From the NCBI GenBank assembly GCA_002784045.1, contig PFJX01000017.1, positions 1 to 43,861 of the forward strand: a stretch of DNA of 43,861 bases, read 5' to 3'. The notes beneath the pieces are model-generated. The model ran no database searches, was not told the origin of the DNA, and saw only the letters and a list, made by a program, of their open reading frames with translations. Position 1 is the first letter of the stretch. Each line of letters starts with the position of its first letter. A program made the translations under genes and the position numbers. Below, in pieces: positions 6,174-14,822 of this stretch. This DNA is from Hydrogenophilales bacterium CG_4_10_14_3_um_filter_63_21. GTDB lineage: Bacteria; Pseudomonadota; Gammaproteobacteria; Burkholderiales; Thiobacillaceae.

Positions 6174-8468
6174 ATGAAGCGCGCTACCCTCCACGCCCTG
6201 TCACTGCTTGTGGCGTCTGCGTTGGGACTGTCGGCCGGACTCAGTTGGTCTGCCGATTCCCTGCAAGACGTCATGAAGAAGCGCGGGCTATCCCAGCAAG
6301 ATTTGCTCGCCGCAGCCAAGACTTATGTGCCCACCGGCAAACGCGATGAGTTCCTCGCCTTCAGTTCCGGCGGCCACAGCGGCCAGGTCATCGTCTATGG
6401 CATCCCGTCCATGCGTATCCTCAAGTACATCGGCGTGTTTACGCCGGAACCCTGGCAGGGCTACGGCTACGACGAGGAATCCAAGGCCGTGCTGAAGGGG
6501 GGCTGGATCAATGGCAAGGAACTAACCTGGGGCGACTCGCACCACCCGGCGCTTTCCGAGACCAAAGGCAACTACGACGGCCAGTTCCTGTTCATCAACG
6601 ACAAGGCCAACCCGCGCATCGCGGTCATCGACCTGCGCGACTTCGAGACCAAGCAGATCATCGCCAACCCGGTGTTCATGTCCGAGCACGGCGGCGCCTT
6701 CGTCACCAGCAACACGGAATACGTGATCGAAGCCTCACAATACGCCGCACCGCTGGACAAGAAGTTTGTGCCGCTGGAGGAGTTCAACGACAAATACCGC
6801 GGCGGCATGTCGTTCTGGAAGTTCGACCGCAAGAAAGGCCGCATCGACATGGGAAAGTCGTTCTCCTTTGAATTACCGCCCTATAGCCAGGATTTGTCCG
6901 ATGCCGGCAAGGGACCGTCGGATGGCTGGGCGTTCACCAATTCGTTTTGCTCCGAGCGTTATGTCGGTGGCATCGAGCGCGGCCGGCCACCGTTCGAGGC
7001 GGGCTGTTCCGCCAAGGACACCGACTACATGCACGTCCTCAACTGGAAAATTGGCGAGAAGTTGGTCGCCCAAGGCAAGGCCAAGACCATCAACGGCCAC
7101 AAGGTCATTCCGATGAACGTGGCGATCACGGCTGGCGCACTGTTCCTGATCCCCGAACCGAAGAGTCCACATGGCGTCGATGTCACCCCGGACGGCAAGT
7201 TCATCGTCGTCTCCGGCAAGCTTGACACCCACGTCTCTGTGTATGGCTGGGACAAGATACAGGCCGCCATCAAGGCCAGGCGCTTCGAGGGCAAGGATGC
7301 CTATGGCATTCCTATCCTCGGCATGCGTGACACGCTGTATACCCAGGTTCAGGTTGGCCTGGGGCCGCTGCATACCCAGTTCGATTCGGAGAAATGTGTG
7401 GCTTATACGTCGCTCTACGTCGATTCCCAGGTGGCCAAGTGGGACTACTGCAAGGGCAAGGTGCTGGACAAAATATCGATTCACTACAACATCGGCCACC
7501 TGATGACCATGGAGGGTGATTCGGCCAGTCCCAAGGGGCATTATCTGGTTGCGCTGAACAAGCTGGCGATCGACCGCTTCAACCCGGTAGGCCCGCTGCA
7601 TCCGCAGAACCATCAGTTGATCGACATCGGCAACGACAAGATGCAGTTGATCTACGACATGCCGATCGGCCTGGGCGAGCCGCACTACGCGGTTGCCATC
7701 GCCGCTGACAAGCTGAAGCCCGGCATCCGCTACAAGTTAGGCACCAACAGCCGCACCGACTCCAAACACCCCGGCGCGGTCAGAGGCGGCGAGGAGAAGA
7801 CCGTCAAGAAGGGCAAAAAGGTGACGGTCTACGGCACCCTGATCCGCTCGCACATCACGCCCGAGATCATCGACAACGTGAATGTAGGTGACGAAGTGAC
7901 CATCTATCTCACCAACCTCGAACGCGCGCAGGACGAGACCCACGGCTTCACCGTCGGCGGGTTCAACATCCACGCCTCTGTGGAACCTGGCAAGACCGTG
8001 ACGTTGAAGTTCAAGGCCGACCGCGAAGGCGTCTTCCCTTACTACTGCACTGAGTTCTGTTCTGCGTTGCACCTGGAAATGCAGGGTTACATGCTGGTCA
8101 AGCCGAAGGGCTGGAAGGCCGGCAAGATGGCCAAGGCGGAAGCCAAGGTCTACACCAAGGCCGATTATGAGAAGCAGCACAAGACCAACCTGGACACCCA
8201 GGCGGTCATCGACTCGGTCGTAGCCTACATCACCAGCGTCAACTACAAAGACTTCCCGGATGTCGTGGCGTTGGTTGACGACGCCTTCGACCAACTGAGC
8301 AAGACCAAGGACGTCAAGATCAAGATGGATGCCGCGGTGAAGGCGCAGGATTGGCAGAACGCCACCCTGTGGGCCGGCCAATGGTGGCAGTATCAAGTCA
8401 AGGCGGCCGACATCGGTCTGCGCGCCAAGACCTATCTGGAGCAACACCACGCCAAAAAGGTGAAGTAA
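6174..8468 (+). CDS. nosZ: Nitrous oxide reductase, Sec-dependent clade II type
   Basis: Periplasmic enzyme reducing N2O to N2, the last step of denitrification. 764 residues. The leader (1-27, ending SWSA) is an ordinary Sec signal without a twin-arginine motif, which marks the clade II (atypical) enzymes. The seven-bladed propeller includes the CuZ ligand pair His123-His124 in DSHHPALSE. The C-terminal cupredoxin carries the CuA site: Cys625, Cys629, His633 and Met636 in CTEFCSALHLEM. There is no C-terminal haem c domain, unlike the Wolinella enzyme. I chose ATG 6174, which follows AGGAGG by 4 nt, over an upstream TTG. It has its own FNR-type box and is followed by a strong terminator, so it is probably monocistronic. 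Accessory genes follow from 8640. Confidence 0.97.
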   Translation: MKRATLHALSLLVASALGLSAGLSWSADSLQDVMKKRGLSQQDLLAAAKTYVPTGKRDEFLAFSSGGHSGQVIVYGIPSMRILKYIGVFTPEPWQGYGYDEESKAVLKGGWINGKELTWGDSHHPALSETKGNYDGQFLFINDKANPRIAVIDLRDFETKQIIANPVFMSEHGGAFVTSNTEYVIEASQYAAPLDKKFVPLEEFNDKYRGGMSFWKFDRKKGRIDMGKSFSFELPPYSQDLSDAGKGPSDGWAFTNSFCSERYVGGIERGRPPFEAGCSAKDTDYMHVLNWKIGEKLVAQGKAKTINGHKVIPMNVAITAGALFLIPEPKSPHGVDVTPDGKFIVVSGKLDTHVSVYGWDKIQAAIKARRFEGKDAYGIPILGMRDTLYTQVQVGLGPLHTQFDSEKCVAYTSLYVDSQVAKWDYCKGKVLDKISIHYNIGHLMTMEGDSASPKGHYLVALNKLAIDRFNPVGPLHPQNHQLIDIGNDKMQLIYDMPIGLGEPHYAVAIAADKLKPGIRYKLGTNSRTDSKHPGAVRGGEEKTVKKGKKVTVYGTLIRSHITPEIIDNVNVGDEVTIYLTNLERAQDETHGFTVGGFNIHASVEPGKTVTLKFKADREGVFPYYCTEFCSALHLEMQGYMLVKPKGWKAGKMAKAEAKVYTKADYEKQHKTNLDTQAVIDSVVAYITSVNYKDFPDVVALVDDAFDQLSKTKDVKIKMDAAVKAQDWQNATLWAGQWWQYQVKAADIGLRAKTYLEQHHAKKVK

Positions 8469-8486
8469 TCGCCTGATGGGCAACAC

Positions 8487-8511
8487 GGGGGAGCTGCGGC
8501 TCCCCCTTTTT
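8487..8511 (+). terminator. Rho-independent terminator after nosZ
   Basis: A perfect 8-bp GC-rich stem (GGGGGAGC / GCTCCCCC) with a TGCG tetraloop is followed directly by five T residues, 18 bp after the nosZ stop. It separates nosZ from the accessory operon, which has its own boxes. Confidence 0.9.
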
Positions 8512-8526
8512 CATTCGCGGAAAATA

Positions 8527-8540
8527 TTGATGTTGGTCAA
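8527..8540 (+). promoter_or_regulatory. FNR-type box (distal of tandem pair)
   Basis: TTGATGTTGGTCAA matches TTGATnnnnATCAA with one mismatch in the right half. It lies 18 bp centre-to-centre upstream of a second box at 8545, on nearly the same helix face, suggesting paired Crp/FNR-family binding ahead of the nos accessory operon. Confidence 0.6.
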
Positions 8541-8544
8541 CGAA

Positions 8545-8558
8545 TTGACGTTCATCAA
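8545..8558 (+). promoter_or_regulatory. FNR-type box (proximal of tandem pair)
   Basis: TTGACGTTCATCAA matches the FNR/DNR consensus with one mismatch in the left half. Its centre is about 88 bp before the cytochrome gene start, almost the same distance as the box before nosZ. The two units are therefore probably induced together by the same regulator. Confidence 0.7.
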
Positions 8559-8639
8559 TGCCACGCGGCGTGCTTTGGCTTTCCATGCACGGCAGGCGCC
8601 CTGCCAATCCCCCTTTTCCCCAATTCAAGGAGTTTGAAT

Positions 8640-9278
8640 ATGAAAACCAGCAAACTACTCGCCCTCTGTTTCGCCCTGGCCTCCGCTTCTACCTGGGCGG
8701 GGATTCCCGCCGCGGGCGGCGGCGACCCACTCAAGCTCAAGGGCAATGCCAAGCAAGGCGAAGAAGTCTACGAAGTCTGCTCCGGCTGCCACCTGGCCAG
8801 CGGCATCGGCCGCCCGGATGGCACCCTGCCGGTGGTCGCCGGCCAGCACACGGCGGTACTGATCAAGCAGATGGTGGACATCCGTAGCGGCCACCGCGAC
8901 AACCCCACCATGTACCCGTTCGCCCAGTCCATGACCGCGCAGGAGATGGCCGACAGTGCCGCCTACATGCACACCCTCAAGCTCTCGCCGAAGAACGGCA
9001 AGGGTTCTGGCAAGACTGTCAAGCAGGGCAAAGCACTGTACGAGAAGGACTGCAAGTCTTGCCACGGCGCCAATGGCGAGGGCAACGAAGCCAAGTTCAT
9101 TCCCATGCTGAGCGGCCAGCATTTCAAGTACATGCAGCGGCAACTGGGCGAGATGCGCGCCGGCAAGCGCAAGAATGCTGACCGCGACATGGTCAAGGTG
9201 ATCAAGGCCTACAGTGATGCCGATATTGAAGCGGTAAGCGACGCCATGTCACGTCTGCCTACGCCCAAGAAAAAGTAA
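8640..9278 (+). CDS. Dihaem c-type cytochrome of the nos cluster
   Basis: 212 residues. A signal peptide (about 1-20, ending TWA) is followed by two class I haem c domains with CSGCH (47-51) and CKSCH (138-142). Candidate axial Met residues lie in the downstream halves (for example around Met91-Met98). The size and two-domain layout resemble cytochrome c4/c553 proteins that ferry electrons in the periplasm. Its place just after nosZ and before nosB suggests it carries electrons from the NosG/NosH quinol-oxidising module to NosZ; this is inference from context. ATG 8640 has AAGGAG 7 nt upstream. First gene of the second nos transcript. Confidence 0.9.
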   Translation: MKTSKLLALCFALASASTWAGIPAAGGGDPLKLKGNAKQGEEVYEVCSGCHLASGIGRPDGTLPVVAGQHTAVLIKQMVDIRSGHRDNPTMYPFAQSMTAQEMADSAAYMHTLKLSPKNGKGSGKTVKQGKALYEKDCKSCHGANGEGNEAKFIPMLSGQHFKYMQRQLGEMRAGKRKNADRDMVKVIKAYSDADIEAVSDAMSRLPTPKKK

Positions 9279-9344
9279 TGCCTGTGGCGGGCGCGCCGGC
9301 GCCCGCCCTCCTTTATCCACATTCCCCACTATCAGGATTCCGAA

Positions 9345-10298
9345 ATGACCCGCACGCCCGTCCAGGCCACCCGGCTACTCACCCTCGCCGCCCTGCTGGT
9401 GCTGCTGGCGACTTATTTCGCGCCGATCTGGTGGGTTTCGCTCACGGCCCCGAATTACCCGCCCGAGGCCTTCCCGGATGGCATCCGCATCCATTTCCAT
9501 TTCAACGGTGTGTTCAATGGCTGCAAGGGGGCGGTTATCAAGAAAAACGAGATCTACCAGGGCGACCTGGGCGATGAGCGCGAAACCGAGATGCGCGGCC
9601 AGAGCACGCAACAGCAACAACTGGACTGTGTGCATGAGATGAACACCATCAACCATTACGTCGGCATGTACCCCATCGACGCCGGGGCGCCGGTGGAGCG
9701 CGGCCTGTCGCGCTATTTCTTCGGCTTTTTCGCGGCCATGCTGGCGGCTTTCGCCTTTCCGACACGAAAAACGCAAATCATGGTGCTGGCGGCCGGTTTC
9801 CTGGCGACGGCGGCCTGGATGGGCGGCGAAATGCTGGTCGCCGGGCGCATGAACGAACTGTTGGAACACTACCGTACCGCCGCCGGCGCCTATTTCAACG
9901 AACCAGCGGTCATCGCGCGCTGGACCGACAATCTGGAACTCGCCCTGAAGCTGACCATGGGCGGCCTGGTGGCAGCCATGCTGGTCGTGCTCGCCGGCGT
10001 CTGGGTCTCGCGCCCATTCTCCCTGTTGCTCGCCCTGGTTCCAGCCCTGCTGCCGGTGTTCTTCCTCATCGACTACGCCGGCTGGCTCTGGTTCTTCGGC
10101 CACAACCTGCACCCCTGGGGCGCGTTTACCGTGAAGGCCTTCATGCCCACGGTGTTCGGTGAGGGCAAGGTGGCGCAGTTCTCCACCTATTCCTACCCCT
10201 ACATCGGCTACGGAATGCTGCTGCTGGTGACCGGCCTGCTGTTGCCGGCGATCCTGCTGCGGCGCAAGGCGATGCGAGAAGAAGCCGGCGGCGTCTGA
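9345..10298 (+). CDS. nosB: NosB-like membrane protein of clade II nos clusters
   Basis: 317 residues. One N-terminal transmembrane helix (about 11-30) is followed by a periplasmic stretch of about 90 residues containing two Cys. Five or so further hydrophobic segments run to the C-terminus. The position between the cytochrome and nosD, and the size and topology, fit NosB, a membrane protein characteristic of clade II clusters that lack NosR. Its biochemical role is unknown; involvement in NosZ activity or electron supply is presumed. The name rests on context and topology rather than a strong motif. Confidence 0.75.
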   Translation: MTRTPVQATRLLTLAALLVLLATYFAPIWWVSLTAPNYPPEAFPDGIRIHFHFNGVFNGCKGAVIKKNEIYQGDLGDERETEMRGQSTQQQQLDCVHEMNTINHYVGMYPIDAGAPVERGLSRYFFGFFAAMLAAFAFPTRKTQIMVLAAGFLATAAWMGGEMLVAGRMNELLEHYRTAAGAYFNEPAVIARWTDNLELALKLTMGGLVAAMLVVLAGVWVSRPFSLLLALVPALLPVFFLIDYAGWLWFFGHNLHPWGAFTVKAFMPTVFGEGKVAQFSTYSYPYIGYGMLLLVTGLLLPAILLRRKAMREEAGGV

Positions 10299-10310
10299 TC
10301 CATTACCGAG

Positions 10311-11672
10311 ATGCGATTCACGCGCCTGTCCCTGGTCGCCGCTCTGGCCCTGTTCGCCACCGCGTCAGTCGGCTTCGCGCCCGAGCAGGAGGCCGCGCAC
10401 GGCGCCTCGGAGCACCTCCCCGTGCGGGTCGAATTGAACGCGCCTAAACCGACCTACCCGCTCTATATGCGGGACAAACGCATCCACGGCCTGAAGCCGT
10501 TCCAGGCGCTGGTGGATGCCGCGCCCGCCGGCTCGCTGCTGCGCCCGCCGCCCGGCACCTATGCCGGGCCGGTGAATCTGGCCAAGCCGCTCACCATCGA
10601 TGGGGCGGGGCGCGTCACCATCGACGCCGGCGATAAGGGCAGCGTGTTCACCGTGGCCTCCGATGGCGCCGTGTTGCGCGGCCTGCATCTCACCGGCTCG
10701 GGCGATTCGCACGACACCGAGGACACCTGCCTGGAAATACGCGGGAACCGCAACGTGGCCGAAAACCTGGTCATTGACAACTGCCTGTTCGGCATCGACC
10801 TGCGCCAGTCCAACGAAAACATCGTGCGCAACAACCGTATCTCCTCCAAACCCGCCGACCTCGGCGTGCGCGGCGACGGCCTGCGCCTGTGGTACAGCAT
10901 GAACAACCTGATCGAGGGCAACAGCCTGGTCGATACGCGCGACTTCGTGGTCTGGTATTCCAACGGCAACCACATCCGCAACAACCTCGGCCGGCGCAGC
11001 CGCTACTCCATGCACTTCATGTTCGCCCAATCCAACCTGGTGGAGGGCAACCGCTATTACGACAATGCCGTGGGTATCTACGTCATGTACACGGAAGGCA
11101 TCACCCTCCGCAACAACGTCATCTCGCACGCCACCGGCGCCACCGGCATGGGCATCGGCTTCAAGGAAGCGAGCAACACGGTGGTGGAGGACAACGACAT
11201 CATCTATTGCGCCACCGGCATCGCCTCCGACCTGTCGCCCTACCAGCCCGACAGCAAAATATGGATCCGCCGCAACCGCATCGCCTACAACGGCATCGGC
11301 ATGTTGTTCAACAACGAGCGCACCGGCAACATCGTCACCGACAATGTGTTCGAGGGGAATCTCACCCATGTTGCGGTGAACGGCGCCGGCACAGTGCGCA
11401 GCAACACCTGGCGGGGCAATTACTGGGATGACTACCAAGGCTTCGACCGCAATAACGACGGCCGTGGCGACAGCCCCTACGAGGCTTACGCCTATGCCGA
11501 CCAGATCTGGATGGAACAGCCGCATGCCCTGTTCTTCAAGAACGCGCCGCTGATGGAGGCCCTGGATTTTCTCGAACGCCTCGCTCCCTTTTCCAGCCCC
11601 AACCTGATTCTGCGCGACGACGCGCCGCGCTTCACCAAACCCGCACGCCATGGCTCCCATCCCCCCTCCTAA
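10311..11672 (+). CDS. nosD: Copper-site maturation protein NosD (copy 1)
   Basis: 453 residues. A signal peptide (1-23, ending GFA) precedes a right-handed parallel beta-helix of CASH-type repeats, visible as recurring Asn-rich rungs (for example RNNVISHATG, VEDNDIIYCATG). The C-terminal RGNYWDDYQGFDRNNDG and a final FLERLAPFS block are typical of NosD. NosD is periplasmic and, with the NosFY ABC transporter, is needed to build the CuZ centre of NosZ. It starts 13 bp after nosB, and its last 23 bp overlap nosG. A second full-length homologue lies at 16152-17384. Confidence 0.93.
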   Translation: MRFTRLSLVAALALFATASVGFAPEQEAAHGASEHLPVRVELNAPKPTYPLYMRDKRIHGLKPFQALVDAAPAGSLLRPPPGTYAGPVNLAKPLTIDGAGRVTIDAGDKGSVFTVASDGAVLRGLHLTGSGDSHDTEDTCLEIRGNRNVAENLVIDNCLFGIDLRQSNENIVRNNRISSKPADLGVRGDGLRLWYSMNNLIEGNSLVDTRDFVVWYSNGNHIRNNLGRRSRYSMHFMFAQSNLVEGNRYYDNAVGIYVMYTEGITLRNNVISHATGATGMGIGFKEASNTVVEDNDIIYCATGIASDLSPYQPDSKIWIRRNRIAYNGIGMLFNNERTGNIVTDNVFEGNLTHVAVNGAGTVRSNTWRGNYWDDYQGFDRNNDGRGDSPYEAYAYADQIWMEQPHALFFKNAPLMEALDFLERLAPFSSPNLILRDDAPRFTKPARHGSHPPS

Positions 11673-12471
11673 GGTCACCCCTCATAAGGCGGCACAGGCG
11701 CGCCGCCACTTTTTGCGCTCCCTCATTGGTGGTGGCGCCCTGCTTGCCGCCGGCGGAGCCGCCTGGCTGCCGCTGGCGCAGGCCGGCACGGTGCGACTGC
11801 GCCCGCCCGGCGCCCTGGAAGAGGACGACTTTCTCTCCTCCTGCATCAAGTGCGGCCAATGCGTCCAGGTCTGCCCGGTCAGCGCCCTGAAGCTCGCCGA
11901 TCTGGATGACGGCTACGGCGTCGGCACCCCCTTCATCGAGGCCCGCGCCCAGGCCTGTGACTTCTCTTGTGACGCGGTGCAGTGCATCCTGGCCTGCCCC
12001 ACCGGCGCCCTGACCTACACAAAACCCGCGCACCTGGCCACGCGCGCCGCCATGCGCATGGCCAGCGCCCCCATCCTGCTGGCAAAGGAAAAAGACCCGG
12101 AACCCAGCCTCAACCTGAAGGAGCGCATCGGCGTAGCGCGTCTGGCCCGGCCCGATCTGTGCCTGGCACGGCAAGGCAAAGGCTGGAAGGGCGCGGCGCG
12201 CGGTTCCGGCTACGACGGGCACCTGCGTTTCATGGACGTGGACCGCTGGCGGCCGATCCCGCTCAACGATCACCCATTTGACGTGCCGGTCTGCGACCTG
12301 TGCGTGCGCACCTGCCCGATCAAGGGCGCCATCAGCCTGGAGCTGCTGCCCGATGGCAACAAAACCCCGGTGGTGCATGAAGCCTGCGTCGGCTGCGGGG
12401 TGTGCGAGATGGCCTGTCCGACCGAGCCGGCCGCCATCGTCATCGATCCGCGCCGCGGCTGGGAGGCATGA
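11650..12471 (+). CDS. nosG: NosG, NapG-like periplasmic 4Fe-4S ferredoxin-type protein
   Basis: 273 residues. A twin-arginine signal (ARRHFLRSLIGGG, Arg18-Arg19) shows export in folded form. Four cluster-binding regions are visible: CIKCGQCVQVCP, a CDFSCDAVQCILACP segment, CDLCVRTCP and CVGCGVCEMACP, as in NapG/MauM. With NosH it is thought to form a quinol dehydrogenase that delivers electrons toward the periplasmic cytochrome and NosZ, replacing NosR in clade II systems. It overlaps nosD by 23 bp, and its stop overlaps the nosH start region. Confidence 0.9.
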   Translation: MAPIPPPKVTPHKAAQARRHFLRSLIGGGALLAAGGAAWLPLAQAGTVRLRPPGALEEDDFLSSCIKCGQCVQVCPVSALKLADLDDGYGVGTPFIEARAQACDFSCDAVQCILACPTGALTYTKPAHLATRAAMRMASAPILLAKEKDPEPSLNLKERIGVARLARPDLCLARQGKGWKGAARGSGYDGHLRFMDVDRWRPIPLNDHPFDVPVCDLCVRTCPIKGAISLELLPDGNKTPVVHEACVGCGVCEMACPTEPAAIVIDPRRGWEA

Positions 12472-13439
12472 TGTCGATCAAGGAATCCGCGCGCATCCTG
12501 CTCGGCGGCGAAGTGCGCAAGCCCGCCGCCGCGGACTACACCCCCGGCGCGAACCGGGTGCATGAACTCAAGCGCATGGATGGCGCCAACCGCCGCGCGT
12601 TGGCGGAGGAGATGCACCAGCAGCACGGCCATAGCCATACCTGGCGCAACCGGCGCTGGGCGGTGCTGATCGCGGTCAACCTGCTATTCGTGCTGTCGTT
12701 CTGGCTGGACATCCAGCTCCTTGAAGGCTCACTCACCGCCTCGCGCTTCCTCGGCTTCCACCTCATCGACCTCAATTCCGCGTTGCAGGTGATGCTGGCG
12801 CACAAGCACATCCTGGTGAACCTGGTGATCGGCACCGCCACCGTGTTCGTGCTCTGGGTGCTGCTGGGCGGGCGCAGCTTCTGTTCCTGGGTCTGCCCCT
12901 ATCACCTGCTCGCGGAATGGGCGGAAAGCCTGCATCTGTATCTGGTGGACAAGAAAAAAGTCAGCGGCCACGCCTTCCACCGCGGCCTGCGCGGCGTGCT
13001 CTGGCTGCTGTTCGCGGTGCTCGCCTGGGTGACCGGCTACACCGTGTTCGAGACCCTGTCGCTCACCGGCATCCTGTCGCGCGCCCTGATCTATGGCCCC
13101 GGCCTTGCCCTGTTGTGGGTGCTGTTCTGGCTGTTGGTCGAGGTGTTCTACTCGCGCCGCGCCTGGTGCCGCTATTTCTGCCCGATCGGCCTCACCTACG
13201 GTGTCGTCGGCCTGCCCTCCCCGGTGCAGGTGGGCTATCGGCTGGAGCATTGCTTCCATGAAGGCGATTGCCGCAAGGTCTGCCTGGTGCCGCATGTGCT
13301 GGAATGTGTCATCAAGGGCCGCGCCACCGCCGAAACGATGGCCATCGGCGCCGACTGCACCCGCTGCGGCCTGTGCGTGGACGTCTGCCCGAGCGGCGCC
13401 CTGCATTTCGAGGTCAAGGGCATGAGCCAATGGTTATGA
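12471..13439 (+). CDS. nosH: NosH, NapH-like membrane quinol dehydrogenase subunit
   Basis: 322 residues with about four or five transmembrane helices. Two cytoplasmic CxxxCP motifs (CSWVCP and CRYFCP) are the hallmark of NapH. A C-terminal 4Fe-4S site (CTRCGLCVDVCPSGAL) and an extra Cys-rich loop (CFHEGDCRKVC) are also present. NapH/NosH oxidises (mena)quinol with NapG/NosG. ATG 12471 is preferred because GGAGG lies 4 nt upstream; the adjacent ATG at 12468 would add one Met. The next gene is 91 bp away, across a palindromic spacer. Confidence 0.9.
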   Translation: MSIKESARILLGGEVRKPAAADYTPGANRVHELKRMDGANRRALAEEMHQQHGHSHTWRNRRWAVLIAVNLLFVLSFWLDIQLLEGSLTASRFLGFHLIDLNSALQVMLAHKHILVNLVIGTATVFVLWVLLGGRSFCSWVCPYHLLAEWAESLHLYLVDKKKVSGHAFHRGLRGVLWLLFAVLAWVTGYTVFETLSLTGILSRALIYGPGLALLWVLFWLLVEVFYSRRAWCRYFCPIGLTYGVVGLPSPVQVGYRLEHCFHEGDCRKVCLVPHVLECVIKGRATAETMAIGADCTRCGLCVDVCPSGALHFEVKGMSQWL

Positions 13440-13450
13440 ACCGCGACGTA

Positions 13451-13490
13451 GAACCGCATCGCACCTCGACCACAGCGGATGATGCGGTTC
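13451..13490. repeat. Inverted repeat in the nosH-nosF spacer
   Basis: GAACCGCATC (13451-13460) and its perfect complement GATGCGGTTC (13481-13490) are separated by 20 bp. CGTAG to the left and CATCCTACG to the right resemble the repeat near 43623-43673, which also has TGCGGTTCGC and CATCCTACG. It is probably a REP-like element that could attenuate transcription or stabilise the message between nosH and nosF. Confidence 0.55.
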
Positions 13491-13530
13491 GCAAGCTCAC
13501 CACATCCTACGCAATCTCCGAGGCAACTCT

Positions 13531-14379
13531 GTGATCGAACTTCGCCACGTCACCAAGCAATTCAAGAAGAACGTCGTCCTCGACGACCTGAATCTCAGCG
13601 TCGCCGCCGGCGAGCGCATCGCCCTGATCGGCTCCAACGGCGCCGGCAAGACCACCCTGATCCGCTGCCTGCTGGGTGAATACGTCCATACCGGCGAACT
13701 TTCCATCCTCGGCCTGAACCCGCGCCGGAACCGCGCCGACCTGTTGCGCCGCATCGGTTTCGTGCCGCAACTGCCGCCGCCGCTGCGCATGAGCGTGGGC
13801 GATCTGCTGCGCTTTGCCGGTGAACTCTCGGGTATCGAAGCGGCCCGCTTCGATACCGTCGCCGCGCAATTGGGGCTGGATGTGGCGAAGGTGCGGCATC
13901 TGCCCTTCGTCAAACTGTCCGGCGGCATGAAGCAAAAGATTCTCATCGCCGTCGCGCTAGGCCGTGATTGCGAGCTGCTGATCCTCGACGAACCCGCCGC
14001 CAACCTCGACCCGGAAGCGCGCCACGCCTTCTTCGACCTGCTCGCCGAGCGCCTTGGCAGCGCCACCATGCTGATCTCCAGCCACCGTCTCGACGAGGTG
14101 GCGCCCCTGGTCAACCGGGTGCTGGAACTGGACACCGGGCGCATCGTCCTGGACGACCGGGTGGCTGACGACGTCGCTCTGGCCGGCCGGGTGCTCTGCC
14201 GCCTGGTGTTGCGCCGCACGGAACCGGCCATCGCCAAGACGCTCGCCGAATGGGGCCTCGTCGGCGACGGCCTCGCCTGGCAAGGCGCCATCGCCGGCCC
14301 GGACCGGCTGCGCTTCCTGGGCATGTTGGCCCGCTATGTCGGGGTGCTGACCCATATCGAAATGGAGGAACAGGCATGA
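13531..14379 (+). CDS. nosF: ABC transporter ATP-binding protein NosF
   Basis: 282 residues. Walker A GSNGAGKTT (about 34-42), signature LSGGMKQK and Walker B LLILDEPAANLDPE with a switch His (SSHRLDE) are all present. NosF energises NosY in the inner membrane. The NosDFY complex supports copper-sulfide centre assembly in NosZ. It has a GTG start at 13531. Its stop overlaps the nosL ATG (ATGA), the first of a run of overlapping junctions that continues to 17833. Confidence 0.93.
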   Translation: MIELRHVTKQFKKNVVLDDLNLSVAAGERIALIGSNGAGKTTLIRCLLGEYVHTGELSILGLNPRRNRADLLRRIGFVPQLPPPLRMSVGDLLRFAGELSGIEAARFDTVAAQLGLDVAKVRHLPFVKLSGGMKQKILIAVALGRDCELLILDEPAANLDPEARHAFFDLLAERLGSATMLISSHRLDEVAPLVNRVLELDTGRIVLDDRVADDVALAGRVLCRLVLRRTEPAIAKTLAEWGLVGDGLAWQGAIAGPDRLRFLGMLARYVGVLTHIEMEEQA

Positions 14380-14822
14380 CTTCTAAACCACAACGCGATC
14401 GTCTGCGACTGCTCGCCGCCCTCACGGTTTTCCCTTTCCTGCCCGCCTGCTCACGCGACCCCGGCCACGGCCCCGGCGAGGTGCATTGGGACCGCGACAC
14501 CTGCCAGCGCTGCGGCATGGCCGTGAGCGACCGCCATTACGCCGCCCAGGTGCGCGGCGGACCAAAGCGCGAGGCGTTCAAATTCGATGACATCGGTTGC
14601 GCGCTGTTCTGGCTCAAGGAGCAACCCTGGGCGGAGGCGGCGGAAACGGAAATCTGGGTCAACGACTTCCGCAGCGGCGAATGGCTGGATGCCAGGAAAG
14701 CGCATTACCTGCCCGGCAAGACCACGCCGATGGCCTACGGCTTCGGCGCTATGGCGAAGCCCGAGGCCAGCAGCGTCGATTTCGCCACCCTGAAGGCGGA
14801 CATCCTGGCCAGGGGCAAATGA
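14376..14822 (+). CDS. nosL: Copper chaperone lipoprotein NosL
   Basis: 148 residues. A lipoprotein leader ends in FLPAC (Cys near residue 25). The DTCQRCGMAVSDRHYAAQV segment is the conserved Cys-x-x-Cys-x-Met motif of NosL that binds Cu(I). The protein is anchored to a periplasm-facing membrane and supplies copper to apo-NosZ with NosDFY. It lies between nosF and nosY, with 4-bp overlaps on both sides, indicating translational coupling. In many clusters nosL follows nosY, so the order F-L-Y is a small rearrangement. Confidence 0.93.
   Translation: MTSKPQRDRLRLLAALTVFPFLPACSRDPGHGPGEVHWDRDTCQRCGMAVSDRHYAAQVRGGPKREAFKFDDIGCALFWLKEQPWAEAAETEIWVNDFRSGEWLDARKAHYLPGKTTPMAYGFGAMAKPEASSVDFATLKADILARGK

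Noticed and set aside
10365-11678. 437-codon minus-strand frame opposite nosD, and a similar 425-codon frame opposite the second nosD (16086-17363)
   Set aside because: Both are antisense shadows of the CASH-repeat genes. Their parallel occurrence reflects the homologous nosD sequences, not a second gene family.
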